Positions 1 to 7,552 of a stretch of 25,969 nucleotides of DNA are shown one piece after another. The notes beneath the pieces are model-generated. The model was not told the origin of the DNA. It searched no databases and saw nothing but the letters and a program-made list of their open reading frames with translations. Every line of letters begins with the position of its first letter. The stretch's first letter is position 1. Position numbers and translations under genes: made by a program. Source of the DNA: DATESG01 sp964480275. GTDB taxonomy: Bacteria; Bacillota_I; Bacilli_A; RFN20; CAG-826. The stretch is taken from NCBI GenBank assembly GCA_964480275.1, contig CAYZOC010000008.1, positions 1-25,969 on the forward strand, given 5' to 3'.

Positions 1-141
1 TGGATCTTCAGAAACTGGTTCTTCGGAAGTTACTGGAACTTCAGAGATTGGTTCTGAGACACTTGGTGTTTCGCTAGAGCTTGTACCACACGCAGCAAGC
101 ACTAACATAAACATTGGTAGCAAAAGTAATTTTCTTTTCAT
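1..141 (-). CDS. lipoprotein, N-terminal part only (cut by window edge)
   Basis: The first 47 codons of a gene that runs off the left edge. The protein opens with a short basic stretch (MKRK), a hydrophobic core and a lipobox LVLAAC, with the lipidated cysteine at residue 18. After the cysteine comes a Ser/Glu/Pro-rich spacer with repeated SEEP/SEP-like units, typical of a flexible tether between the membrane anchor and an extracellular domain. A GGAGG ribosome-binding site sits six bases before the ATG. The functional domain lies outside the window, so a substrate-binding, adhesin or other surface role cannot be told apart. The signal peptide and lipobox are seen directly; surface location follows from the family of signal. 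Confidence 0.85.
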   Translation of the reverse strand, partial: MKRKLLLLPMFMLVLAACGTSSSETPSVSEPISEVPVTSEEPVSEDP

Positions 142-178
142 TATTTCCTCCTTTTTTACTACACACATATTTTATCAA

Positions 179-198
179 CTTTAACAATAATGTTAAAG
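179..198. promoter_or_regulatory. perfect inverted repeat in the leader of the lipoprotein gene
   Basis: CTTTAACA-ATAA-TGTTAAAG, two perfect 8-base arms around a 4-base centre. It lies 10 to 30 bases downstream of the likely transcription start of the lipoprotein gene (a TATAAT box, minus strand, at 216-221). It could be a dimeric repressor operator or a small mRNA hairpin. No U-run follows, so it is not a terminator. Confidence 0.5.
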
Positions 199-215
199 TC
201 ATTAAAAACGATGAA

Positions 216-221
216 ATTATA
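216..221 (-). promoter_or_regulatory. -10 box (TATAAT) for the lipoprotein gene
   Basis: A consensus TATAAT on the minus strand, 75 bases before the lipoprotein ATG. No good -35 element is visible at 17 bases. It is placed between a possible tiny ORF (233-310) and the lipoprotein gene. Confidence 0.4.
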
Positions 222-232
222 ATAGCATGATT

Positions 233-310
233 CTATATACATATAATCCAGCAAAAAAACTTTATAATAGACGCTTTTGTCGCCATCGAGTTATTGCTAG
301 AATTATTCAA
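233..310 (-). CDS. possible 25-residue peptide with TTG start
   Basis: A short frame starting with TTG, preceded at the ideal 8-base spacing by a strong AAGGAGG (319-325), and by an extended -10 box TGA-TATACT (335-343) only about 10 bases further up. The peptide has an Asn/Ser-rich N-terminus and a hydrophobic C-terminal third (SIIKFFCWIICI). It resembles no family I know. It may be a real small membrane peptide, a leader peptide or the remnant of a decayed gene. The complete promoter, ribosome-binding site, start and stop arrangement is seen directly; that it is translated is inference. Confidence 0.3.
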   Translation of the reverse strand: MNNSSNNSMATKASIIKFFCWIICI

Positions 311-334
311 TGAGTAGTCCTCCTTGACAAATAT

Positions 335-343
335 AGTATATCA
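335..343 (-). promoter_or_regulatory. extended -10 promoter before the tiny ORF
   Basis: The minus strand reads TGATATACT, a TGn extension plus a near-consensus -10 box. The implied start near 328 leaves a leader of only a few bases before AAGGAGG. It also lies just downstream of the recJ stop codon, so it may drive the tiny ORF and/or the lipoprotein gene. Confidence 0.4.
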
Positions 344-395
344 TATTTCGATAAATATGCACCTATTTTAATTGCTAATTATAAAGTGCATATAA

Positions 396-1952
396 TCAGT
401 ACAATTTGCGAATATTGAAGTTTAAATCCTTAAAATTACGGTATTGGGAAATGTTTAATTCACCAATCAAATTTAGCGTCTTTTGTTGGTCTATATAATC
501 GCGATCAATATTAAAACCAACCAATTTAGTGCCATAGCTAATTGTTTTAATGATATGGCGCCCATCACGACTAAACTTCAACTCACTGACTGGATAATCT
601 TTCAAACGAAATAAGGGAGGCTCAAATCCTTGACCATAAGGGGCTAGTTTTCGATAAACATGATAGTTATCAAAATTAAGTTCATCTACTTCAATGTCGA
701 TGACTTTTTCAATTTGGGCAATAAAGGAATAGGTTTTAGCAAGTTCAATAAAGCGCTTTTTAAAAGTCGGGAAATCCTCTTCTTTAATTGTACAACCACC
801 GGCTAGTTCGTGGCCGCCAAATTTAACCATGAGATCACTTAGTTCACTAAAAGCCTTGCCGATATTAAATCCCTTGCGCGAACGCGCACTACCTTTTAAT
901 AGCGAGGTATCATTATGTTCGCGGGTGAAAACAATACTTGGCCGCTCATAACTATTAACTAACCTAGAGGCTAGAAGGCCAATCATTCCTTCATTTTCAT
1001 CGGTCAGCATTACAATTGCCTGTTCTTCTTCATCAATTAGATCATCGATATTGGCGGTTGCTTGCTTCATTGTCTCTTTGCGGGCCTGATTGACATCAAA
1101 TATCCATGTATATATATCATTAATACGTTTAGTATCACCGCAAGTCATATATTCAACAAGTACGTTTAATTCACTACCCGTCATCATCCGTCCGACAGCG
1201 TTAATTTTTGGGGCAATTTTCATCGCGATTGTTTGTTCAGTCACCTCATTAGTTTCCGCAAGTTTAATAAGCGTTTCATAACGATTACGATTTATTAAAT
1301 CAAGTGTTAAACGGACAATTTCACGATTGTAAGATACTAAAGGCATCATATCACTAATCGTCGCAATACCAGCCAGCGCAACTAAATAATCATCAAAATA
1401 TCCTAATAGAGCACGACTAAGCATCAGGGCAACATAAGCCCCACAAGCAACAGTCGCGCCATATGACGACAGCGTTGGGTGCATGAGCGCATAACTTGGT
1501 GGAAGTTCACCAAGTAATTCATGATGATCGGTGACAATCACATCAATTCCTTTGTGATTGGCAAAGGTTATCGCATCGATTTGGCTGATTCCATTATCAA
1601 CTGTAATAATCAGGGAAACCCCTTCGTTGGCAAATTTTTCAACCGATTGTTTGTTAAGACCATATCCATCTTGATAACGACTTGGGAGTTTGTATTCCAG
1701 CGGATAATTTAATTTGGCAAAGGTCGAAACAACGATACTAGTTGCCATAACTCCATCACAATCATAATCACCATAAACAACAATCTTTTCACCATTTTCA
1801 AGCGCCAGAAAAATACGTTTAACAATCTTTTCAATATCATTAAAACGAGTAAAAGGAGGAAGATTAGCAATGTTACTGACTTTGGTCAGTGCATTAAACT
1901 CATCCTCATTCAAGGCAAAATGTTTCATTAATTTTTGTTTAAATGTTTGCAT
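396..1952 (-). CDS. recJ: single-stranded-DNA-specific 5'-3' exonuclease RecJ
   Basis: DHH-family nuclease that degrades single-stranded DNA 5' to 3' in recombination and mismatch/base-excision repair; cytoplasmic. The DHH domain shows motif I VVYGDYDCDG (about residues 58-67), TVDNG (117-121), VTDHHE (140-145) and a GATVACGAYVAL segment. The DHHA1 part ends with GGHELAGG, and a C-terminal OB-like region follows. At 518 residues it is shorter than B. subtilis RecJ, but all catalytic motifs are present. Its place downstream of secDF matches the Bacillus order. Odd: a strong stem-loop with a U-rich tail separates secDF from this start, and no ribosome-binding site precedes the ATG; a second ATG eight codons later has none either. 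The gene ends in TGA. Confidence 0.93.
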   Translation of the reverse strand: MQTFKQKLMKHFALNEDEFNALTKVSNIANLPPFTRFNDIEKIVKRIFLALENGEKIVVYGDYDCDGVMATSIVVSTFAKLNYPLEYKLPSRYQDGYGLNKQSVEKFANEGVSLIITVDNGISQIDAITFANHKGIDVIVTDHHELLGELPPSYALMHPTLSSYGATVACGAYVALMLSRALLGYFDDYLVALAGIATISDMMPLVSYNREIVRLTLDLINRNRYETLIKLAETNEVTEQTIAMKIAPKINAVGRMMTGSELNVLVEYMTCGDTKRINDIYTWIFDVNQARKETMKQATANIDDLIDEEEQAIVMLTDENEGMIGLLASRLVNSYERPSIVFTREHNDTSLLKGSARSRKGFNIGKAFSELSDLMVKFGGHELAGGCTIKEEDFPTFKKRFIELAKTYSFIAQIEKVIDIEVDELNFDNYHVYRKLAPYGQGFEPPLFRLKDYPVSELKFSRDGRHIIKTISYGTKLVGFNIDRDYIDQQKTLNLIGELNISQYRNFKDLNFNIRKLY

Positions 1953-1970
1953 ATTAAATAAATAGATAAA

Positions 1971-1997
1971 TAAAAGACCTACTTTAAAGTAGGCCTT
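1971..1997 (-). terminator. intrinsic terminator after secDF
   Basis: On the minus strand the arms AAGGCCTAC and GTAGGTCTT flank TTTAAA (one G.U pair), followed by TTATTTAT. It starts within 10 bases of the secDF stop codon and ends about 20 bases before the recJ start. Confidence 0.75.
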
Positions 1998-2002
1998 AAT
2001 AG

Positions 2003-4648
2003 TTAGTCGTTGATTCCAATAATCACTGCTTCTTCTGGTTCATTAGTGCGACCGCGAACATTGCGACGAGCATTTTCCCGGTGCAGCGCGCGTTTTGATT
2101 TTGGAAGTTTTAATTTAAGCGCTCCAAGTTTAGTAACAAAACCTTGTATGACTTGATTGAGGCTCAGATTTAATCTTGTCGTAGCTAGGAGGGCAATAAG
2201 CACCGCTAAAAGCACGGATACATAAACCATACTAACAACATATGGAGCAATTGCCATAAAGAATATAAAGGCGACTGCTGAGAGAATATAAATGACATAT
2301 AATGGCGTTAAACTCATCGTGAGACCTAGGCGTTCTTTTTCTTCGCGGTTAAGGTCACGGAAGAAACTATCGCGCCGGAGATCTTTTTGATAGTTGTGGA
2401 TGATTACATTGATGAGTGCAACAGTCAAGACGGCAACAAGGGCACCTAGTGCCGTTAGTGGATGCACTGTAATCCGCGTCGCAATAAAGAATAAGAGTAC
2501 GCCAAGACTGACCGATGAAGTGACAAATAGATTGCTAATCCCTTTAGCAAGACCAAAGCGAATTGCAATATATAATGAAGTAAAGCCAACCGTAATTAGG
2601 CTGACAATCACAACCGAAACAACTGATGGTGAGACTGCTTGCTTTTGCACATGATTGACACTAACAGTTGCATTAGGATCAGCTTGTTCAACCATTTCTG
2701 TTAAAGCATCAATTAGTGGCGCACTACCACTCAGTGCGAGCGTCGCGAAGTTATAATCAACAACTTCTTCGCCATTAAACTCGCCTAAAACTTCGTAGAC
2801 TAAGTATGTATATTCAGTGACGATAACATTTTCACCTTCACCCTCTTTAGTCGAGTAGCTATGGGTTTCATAACTAACTAAATCATCAACTTTGACTAAT
2901 TCTAGTGGTTCATTTTCAAATGTAATACTACCTAATATTAAATCAGGACTTAGAGTTTGCGATGATGGAGCCACACTGCTATTTTCACTGACACGGAAAT
3001 AAACACGTGTTAAGTTCTCATCTTGAACTTGGAGCGATAATGGATTTCTACCAAGCGAGGCAAATACACTAAGGGTCGCAACACCAGCAACAAAAACAGT
3101 GGCGAAAATTGATGTATATAATTTAGCCTTAGTCTTAGGGTTAGTCGCCGCAAACCGACCAAAGTATGATGGTTTTTCGTTTTCTAATAGATTAGCAACT
3201 TTATGTTCATCAACCCCATAAATTTTATAATTCTTTTGCGTTGAAGTATTGTTAGCAAGGAGCCAATAAACAATCGAATTGTGGAATAGAATTGAGACAA
3301 GGCCAACAATCGAACCAAAAATTAGTACAGTACCAAATCCGATAACGGCAGGCCCGGCTGTAAAGTAAACAACAACACCAATAATAAGAGAGACAATGAG
3401 AGCATCAAGATTATAAACTGATGATCTCCGACTTGCTTCAGCATGAGCTTTTTTAAAACTACGGCCACGATAGACTTCATTTCTAAATTTAGAAAGGTAA
3501 GTTACGCTACCAAACACTGCCAAGAGCCCAGTAAAGATAAAGCCAATTATCGCACTTGTGGAAATTTCAACGGCAATTGCATTGAATAACAATAACGTGC
3601 CTAACATCGTCACCATAAAACTCGAGACGACAGCAAAAACTGGGAGGCGGTAAATAAGCCCGATTACTATAAAGATAAATATAAACGCTAATGCCAGGGC
3701 CACAACTGTTCTTGAAAGTGCAACTCTGTCACTTTGACCAAACACTAATAAAGGTTCAACAGTCGGATTAACGATTTGATTTTGAAATAAAAATTCAACA
3801 TCGTAATTAAGCGTACCAGCGTTAAAAACATTAACCATGAAACGAGCGGTTTCAGTCGCTTCCATAATTTGTTGTGTGGTATATGAATTTTGTTCATTAT
3901 ATCCCTCAATTGGGCTTGCGACCGCAATCTCTGTTTTGTCTTCATTCCAAAACATTGAACGATAGTCAAAACTTAGGAATAATTTACCGGCAACTTCATT
4001 ATCTTCACGGGATTTTTCATAAGAATCAGTATCTGGATTAAAGTCACTCCAAAGGACGATTTTAGCATTGTCAACAATTTCTGGTTGACTGCCATCTTCC
4101 GTTGGTGCTTGTTCTTCTTGCTGAATTTTTTCGGCAACCGAAACAATATTATCTTGGAACCAAACAGGATCACTTAGAGGAATGATAATAAATGGATAAG
4201 GACCACGATATTCGATCCGCGCTTTTACTCCATCAAACATTTGTTCAGCATCCGCAATCGCGGTCGTTTCGTCATCTTTAGCAATTCGAATTGTAAAGTT
4301 GGCGTTATAATTCAAATAAACACGTAGACGATCGTATTGATCACCATCAAGTGATGCTGTAGCACGAATAATATCACTACCTTCTTTAGCTAGTTGATAT
4401 TCACTGACACCAAAGGTTTCCATTCTTTGATCCATTACATCAAATATTTCATCAATCGCATCATCAGGCAAGAATTCATCAACGACGATTCCTTCATCGT
4501 TAGCCTTCGGACTGATTTTGTAGACAAACTCACGACCATTAGAATATTCTAAGTTTGAGTTGAGCCCTTTGATCGGGGCGATGATAGTTAATGCTGTTGC
4601 AATGATAAGCGAGACAGCAAGACTAATATATGCAATTAAGCGACGCAT
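2003..4648 (-). CDS. secDF: fused SecD-SecF protein-export membrane protein, divergent
   Basis: Accessory subunit of the SecYEG translocon that pulls exported proteins across the membrane, fused as in B. subtilis. The start is set at 4648 (MRRLIAYISLAV), preceded by GGAGG seven bases upstream; this gives 881 residues. Order: one N-terminal membrane span, a large extracytoplasmic P1-like domain (to about 300), five SecD-type spans (about 310-470), one SecF span (about 510-530), a second extracytoplasmic domain, then five SecF-type spans (about 675-830) and a basic tail. The SecD signature region aligns without gaps to the usual GMAVDANVLIFERIREE but reads LLAVFGSVTYLSKFRNE, so the conserved Asp is Phe379. 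In the SecF half the usual NDTVVVFDRIRE reads LINVIIHNYQKD, so the Asp is Ile746. The family call rests on topology, length and position before recJ. Confidence 0.85.
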   Translation of the reverse strand: MRRLIAYISLAVSLIIATALTIIAPIKGLNSNLEYSNGREFVYKISPKANDEGIVVDEFLPDDAIDEIFDVMDQRMETFGVSEYQLAKEGSDIIRATASLDGDQYDRLRVYLNYNANFTIRIAKDDETTAIADAEQMFDGVKARIEYRGPYPFIIIPLSDPVWFQDNIVSVAEKIQQEEQAPTEDGSQPEIVDNAKIVLWSDFNPDTDSYEKSREDNEVAGKLFLSFDYRSMFWNEDKTEIAVASPIEGYNEQNSYTTQQIMEATETARFMVNVFNAGTLNYDVEFLFQNQIVNPTVEPLLVFGQSDRVALSRTVVALALAFIFIFIVIGLIYRLPVFAVVSSFMVTMLGTLLLFNAIAVEISTSAIIGFIFTGLLAVFGSVTYLSKFRNEVYRGRSFKKAHAEASRRSSVYNLDALIVSLIIGVVVYFTAGPAVIGFGTVLIFGSIVGLVSILFHNSIVYWLLANNTSTQKNYKIYGVDEHKVANLLENEKPSYFGRFAATNPKTKAKLYTSIFATVFVAGVATLSVFASLGRNPLSLQVQDENLTRVYFRVSENSSVAPSSQTLSPDLILGSITFENEPLELVKVDDLVSYETHSYSTKEGEGENVIVTEYTYLVYEVLGEFNGEEVVDYNFATLALSGSAPLIDALTEMVEQADPNATVSVNHVQKQAVSPSVVSVVIVSLITVGFTSLYIAIRFGLAKGISNLFVTSSVSLGVLLFFIATRITVHPLTALGALVAVLTVALINVIIHNYQKDLRRDSFFRDLNREEKERLGLTMSLTPLYVIYILSAVAFIFFMAIAPYVVSMVYVSVLLAVLIALLATTRLNLSLNQVIQGFVTKLGALKLKLPKSKRALHRENARRNVRGRTNEPEEAVIIGIND

Positions 4649-4674
4649 GTAAATTCCTCCAATTATATAAATCA

Positions 4675-4752
4675 AAATTACCACGAATAGATATCGCTTT
4701 AATAGAATACTATTTTATAGTATTAATTTCAACAATGAATTAGTGGTAATTT
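4675..4752. repeat. nested inverted repeats between the YwaF-like gene and secDF
   Basis: The outer arms AAATTACCAC (4675-4684) and GTGGTAATTT (4743-4752) are perfect complements, extending to 13 of 14 matches inward. They enclose the inner palindrome at 4706-4724. The 78-base span is almost the whole intergenic region. It could be a structured leader or a regulator site; a small MITE-like insertion is less likely because I see no target duplication. Confidence 0.5.
4704..4732 (-). promoter_or_regulatory. secDF promoter with overlapping palindrome
   Basis: On the minus strand TTGAAA (4727-4732), a 17-base spacer and TATTCT (4704-4709). A perfect palindrome AATACTAT-TTT-ATAGTATT (4706-4724) covers the spacer and -10 box, where a repressor would block polymerase. 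An outer inverted repeat encloses both (see the 4675-4752 entry). Confidence 0.45.
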
Positions 4753-4764
4753 AACTAAAAATCC

Positions 4765-5871
4765 CTAGGTGGATTTCTCTTGTAACTCTATATTTACTTT
4801 ATGTTGCTTTTTTGCCAAAACTTGGCGAATCAAGTATGTAATACCATAGACAATTGTCGCCCCAAGACTAAAAGCAAAGAAGTAAATAATTGAATAAATA
4901 ATCGTTGCAACTGCGCGGGGAAGACTTCCTTCATAAAGGGCTTTTTGCCACGCACCAAGGACAGGCATTGAAAATGAGGTCTCCCATGGACTAATAAAGA
5001 AGCCAGAAAAGCCGCTAGGACCATTTTCAATATATTCACCCATGAAGTGGAAATGAATGTTAACAACCTGAACAAGGATGATTAAAACAAATAAGAATAA
5101 GCAGGCGCGAAAAAGCTGTCTTAGACTTGTGCCAATCCCTTGAGCAAAGATTAGATAGATGCCCGCCACCGCCATCGCTCCATGCCAGAGCATTGTGTGA
5201 ACAGAGATTGAAACATTACTTGTAAACACGGATCCACCAACAATCATAACGGCAAGACCAGCCACTGTGATAAATAGGGCGATAAATTCATAAATTGACT
5301 GTTTTAATATCTTGTTTTTCAACCATGGTGCAATAATAAAGAAAAATAAAGGGACCGAACAAAATTGTAATGGAAACGCATACCACTGATATTCATCAAG
5401 ACCATACCAAAGATTAGCAAATATTAGTTGTTTATATATTTCAATCGTTAAAAGAAATAGACCAAGTCGGAAAATGGTGTAATCAATCTTGTTCATCCTG
5501 CCTTTAAAAAAGCTTGTGGTATCGTGACGATGAGCAAGCCCAACATAGGCCCCACCGATGCTTGAAACTAACATAAAAATCAAAAACGCAATATGAAATC
5601 CACTGTAAGTTAGGTCAACTACTGGATTATTAGTAGGTAAATAGGAACTAGAAAACTCCCACCTAGGGCCAATCATCAGCATAAAACTTGCTGGTAAAAG
5701 ACTCAAAATTATCATTAAAGCATCCTGTAGCGGATAATATTTTTTAATTTTGTATCTTAGTAGTAACTTCGTCGCGATAATTAAGACAAATAATGCTAAA
5801 TAAACACTCGTAATTGTCCATCCGAGTTCGCTGCTCATCGGATTAGTTATATTTGCTAGCATCGTCATCAT
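4765..5871 (-). CDS. YwaF-like (TIGR02206-type) integral membrane protein
   Basis: A 368-residue polytopic membrane protein with about eight to nine hydrophobic spans and a short basic cytoplasmic tail. The segments FPLQFCSVPLF near the middle and SVHTMLWHGAM further on resemble the conserved PLxxC and H-rich spans of the YwaF family, whose function is unknown. The family match is by pattern recognition and moderate. The start follows AGGGGG (overlapping the ruvB stop) by 8 bases; other ATG codons follow at residues 2, 4 and 12. It is 12 bases downstream of ruvB, so probably in the same transcript. Nothing links it to recombination beyond that position. Confidence 0.55.
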   Translation of the reverse strand: MMTMLANITNPMSSELGWTITSVYLALFVLIIATKLLLRYKIKKYYPLQDALMIILSLLPASFMLMIGPRWEFSSSYLPTNNPVVDLTYSGFHIAFLIFMLVSSIGGAYVGLAHRHDTTSFFKGRMNKIDYTIFRLGLFLLTIEIYKQLIFANLWYGLDEYQWYAFPLQFCSVPLFFFIIAPWLKNKILKQSIYEFIALFITVAGLAVMIVGGSVFTSNVSISVHTMLWHGAMAVAGIYLIFAQGIGTSLRQLFRACLFLFVLIILVQVVNIHFHFMGEYIENGPSGFSGFFISPWETSFSMPVLGAWQKALYEGSLPRAVATIIYSIIYFFAFSLGATIVYGITYLIRQVLAKKQHKVNIELQEKST

Positions 5872-5883
5872 TATAAAAACCCC

Positions 5884-6888
5884 CTAAAATAATGATTCGT
5901 TGTGATTTAGTTTGAGGTGCTTGTAAGCCTTTTGGCTGGCAACACGCCCATTTCTTGTCCGATCAATTAGACCAAGCTGTAGTAGATATGGCTCATACAC
6001 ATCTTCTAAATTAGTCGACTCTTCCCCAATTGCATTAGCAAGCGTTTCAAGACCAACTGGCCCGCCACTAAATCGTTCAATTAAAGTTTTCAAATATCTA
6101 ATATCAACATCATCAAGTCCCAGTTCGTCGACATGAAGAGCCTCTAGAGCCTTGAGTGCAGCAGCAAGATCTATTGATTGCTTGTTTTGAAAGGTAGCAA
6201 AATCACGAACACGACGGAAGATACGATTGGCAATTCGTGGTGTTCCTCGACTTCTTCTAGCGATTTCAAACGCTGCTTCATCATTGATCGGCGAATTAAG
6301 CACGCCACTTGTTCTTGAAATTATCCTAGCGATTTCGCTTTCACTATAAAAATTCAACTTTTCACTAATGCCAAATCGCGCTCGTAGAGGAGCACTTAAA
6401 TCACCTGAGCGGGTTGTTGCTCCAATTAGAGTAAAGGGCGGTAGATCAATATTGATCATTTTTCCACTTCCATCACGACTTACCATTATGGACAAGACAA
6501 AGTCTTCCATCGCGCTATAAAGAATTTCTTCAACAGGGCGCGGGAGACGATGTATTTCATCAATAAAAAGAATATCACCAGCTTTTAGAGTTGTGAGTAA
6601 GGATGCTAAATCACCAGCTTTTTCAATGCTAGGCCCATGAATAGTAAGGATGTTTCCTTTCATCTCATGCGCAATGATATATGCAAGTGTCGTCTTTCCA
6701 AGTCCTGGAGGACCAAAAAGTAGCACGTGATCTAAAACTTCTTCACGTAATAGGGCCGCGGACATAAAAACGTGGAGATTTTCCTTTAGTCTATTTTGTC
6801 CAATATAATCTTTTAAATAATATGGACGTAGACTACTCTCAATCTTTTCTTCTTCGTGAATAATTTCGGCATCAAGAATGCGGTCCAT
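5884..6888 (-). CDS. ruvB: Holliday junction branch-migration ATPase RuvB
   Basis: Hexameric AAA+ motor that, with RuvA, drives branch migration of Holliday junctions. The start is set at 6888 (MDRILDAEII), preceded by AGGAG at 5 bases, giving 334 residues, a usual length. Walker A FGPPGLGKTTLA (about 58-69), Walker B ILFIDEIHRL with Asp110, sensor GATTRSGDL and arginine finger region LRARFG are all present. The C-terminal winged-helix DNA-binding domain ends in GRVASQKAYKHL. The start lies one base after the ruvA stop, so the pair is translationally coupled. Ends in TAG. Confidence 0.97.
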   Translation of the reverse strand: MDRILDAEIIHEEEKIESSLRPYYLKDYIGQNRLKENLHVFMSAALLREEVLDHVLLFGPPGLGKTTLAYIIAHEMKGNILTIHGPSIEKAGDLASLLTTLKAGDILFIDEIHRLPRPVEEILYSAMEDFVLSIMVSRDGSGKMINIDLPPFTLIGATTRSGDLSAPLRARFGISEKLNFYSESEIARIISRTSGVLNSPINDEAAFEIARRSRGTPRIANRIFRRVRDFATFQNKQSIDLAAALKALEALHVDELGLDDVDIRYLKTLIERFSGGPVGLETLANAIGEESTNLEDVYEPYLLQLGLIDRTRNGRVASQKAYKHLKLNHNESLF

Positions 6889-6889
6889 A

Positions 6890-7447
6890 TTAGCTCCTAA
6901 ACTCATTTAGGGCCAACTTCAATAGTTGTTCCGCTGTTAGTTTTGGGGCACTGACCTTTTTTAAAACCTTCTTAATATCTGCCTTTTTAAACCCTAAACT
7001 GATGAGTGCCTGTTCGACTTCTTCATCGACACCAGAGTGAGTGATATCATCTTTTTTAACCAGTTTACCCTTTAAGTCGAGAATAATTTGACTGGCACCC
7101 TTTTGCCCAAGACCAGGTAGTTTTTTTAAATATTTCACATCTTCTTCTTCGATTGCTAATTCAAGGCGACTAGCAGTTGATGCCGCTAAAATGCCAAGGG
7201 CGGTTTTTGGACCAATCCCACTGACCGAAATCAGGTGTGAAAAAAGCGTCTTTTCTTCAAATGAAGTGAAACCAATCAAATAGTTACTATCTTCACGGAT
7301 GACTTGATAAGTAAAAATGAAAAGTTCCTGACCAACATAATAACTTTGATGATCGGTAATTAAAATTTCATAATAAACGTCATGCACATCTAAAACTAGA
7401 TTTGTAAGAGATAGTTGACTGATTGTTCCTTTTAAACCATATATCAT
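6890..7447 (-). CDS. ruvA: Holliday junction-binding protein RuvA
   Basis: Tetrameric protein that binds four-way junctions and loads RuvB. It has the N-terminal OB domain starting MIYGLKGTI, two helix-hairpin-helix motifs (including SGIGPKTAL and LPGLGQKGA), and a C-terminal RuvB-contact domain ending in AEQLLKLALNEF. The 185 residues are normal for the family. No ribosome-binding site precedes the ATG; instead it overlaps the TGA of a 33-codon ORF (ATGA), so initiation probably depends on ribosomes finishing that ORF. Confidence 0.96.
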   Translation of the reverse strand: MIYGLKGTISQLSLTNLVLDVHDVYYEILITDHQSYYVGQELFIFTYQVIREDSNYLIGFTSFEEKTLFSHLISVSGIGPKTALGILAASTASRLELAIEEEDVKYLKKLPGLGQKGASQIILDLKGKLVKKDDITHSGVDEEVEQALISLGFKKADIKKVLKKVSAPKLTAEQLLKLALNEFRS

Positions 7448-7545
7448 CGTGTAATTAATGCAAAAATAACAAGAACGCCAAGTAAAACAAGCGCAGTTAT
7501 GAGCCCACTAAGACCAACTAGACTAGTATTAGGTGCTTTTTGCAT
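7444..7545 (-). CDS. 33-residue single-span membrane peptide between obgE and ruvA
   Basis: A small frame with its own AGGAGG three bases before the ATG, overlapping the obgE stop. It starts MQKAPNTSLVGLSG, has one hydrophobic segment of about 20 residues (ITALVLLGVLVIFALI) and ends TR. Its TGA overlaps the ruvA ATG. The good start signal, membrane-span composition and exact ATGA coupling argue for a real gene. I know no family for it. It may be a small membrane protein in its own right or mainly a coupling device for ruvA. Confidence 0.65.
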   Translation of the reverse strand: MQKAPNTSLVGLSGLITALVLLGVLVIFALITR

Positions 7546-7552
7546 ATTCCTC

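Noticed and set aside
375..398. recJ stop TGA read as tryptophan, as in Mycoplasma
   Set aside because: Reading through would add only eight residues, conserved tryptophans in valS are TGG, and TGA ends other genes here, including two in ATGA junctions. The code is standard.
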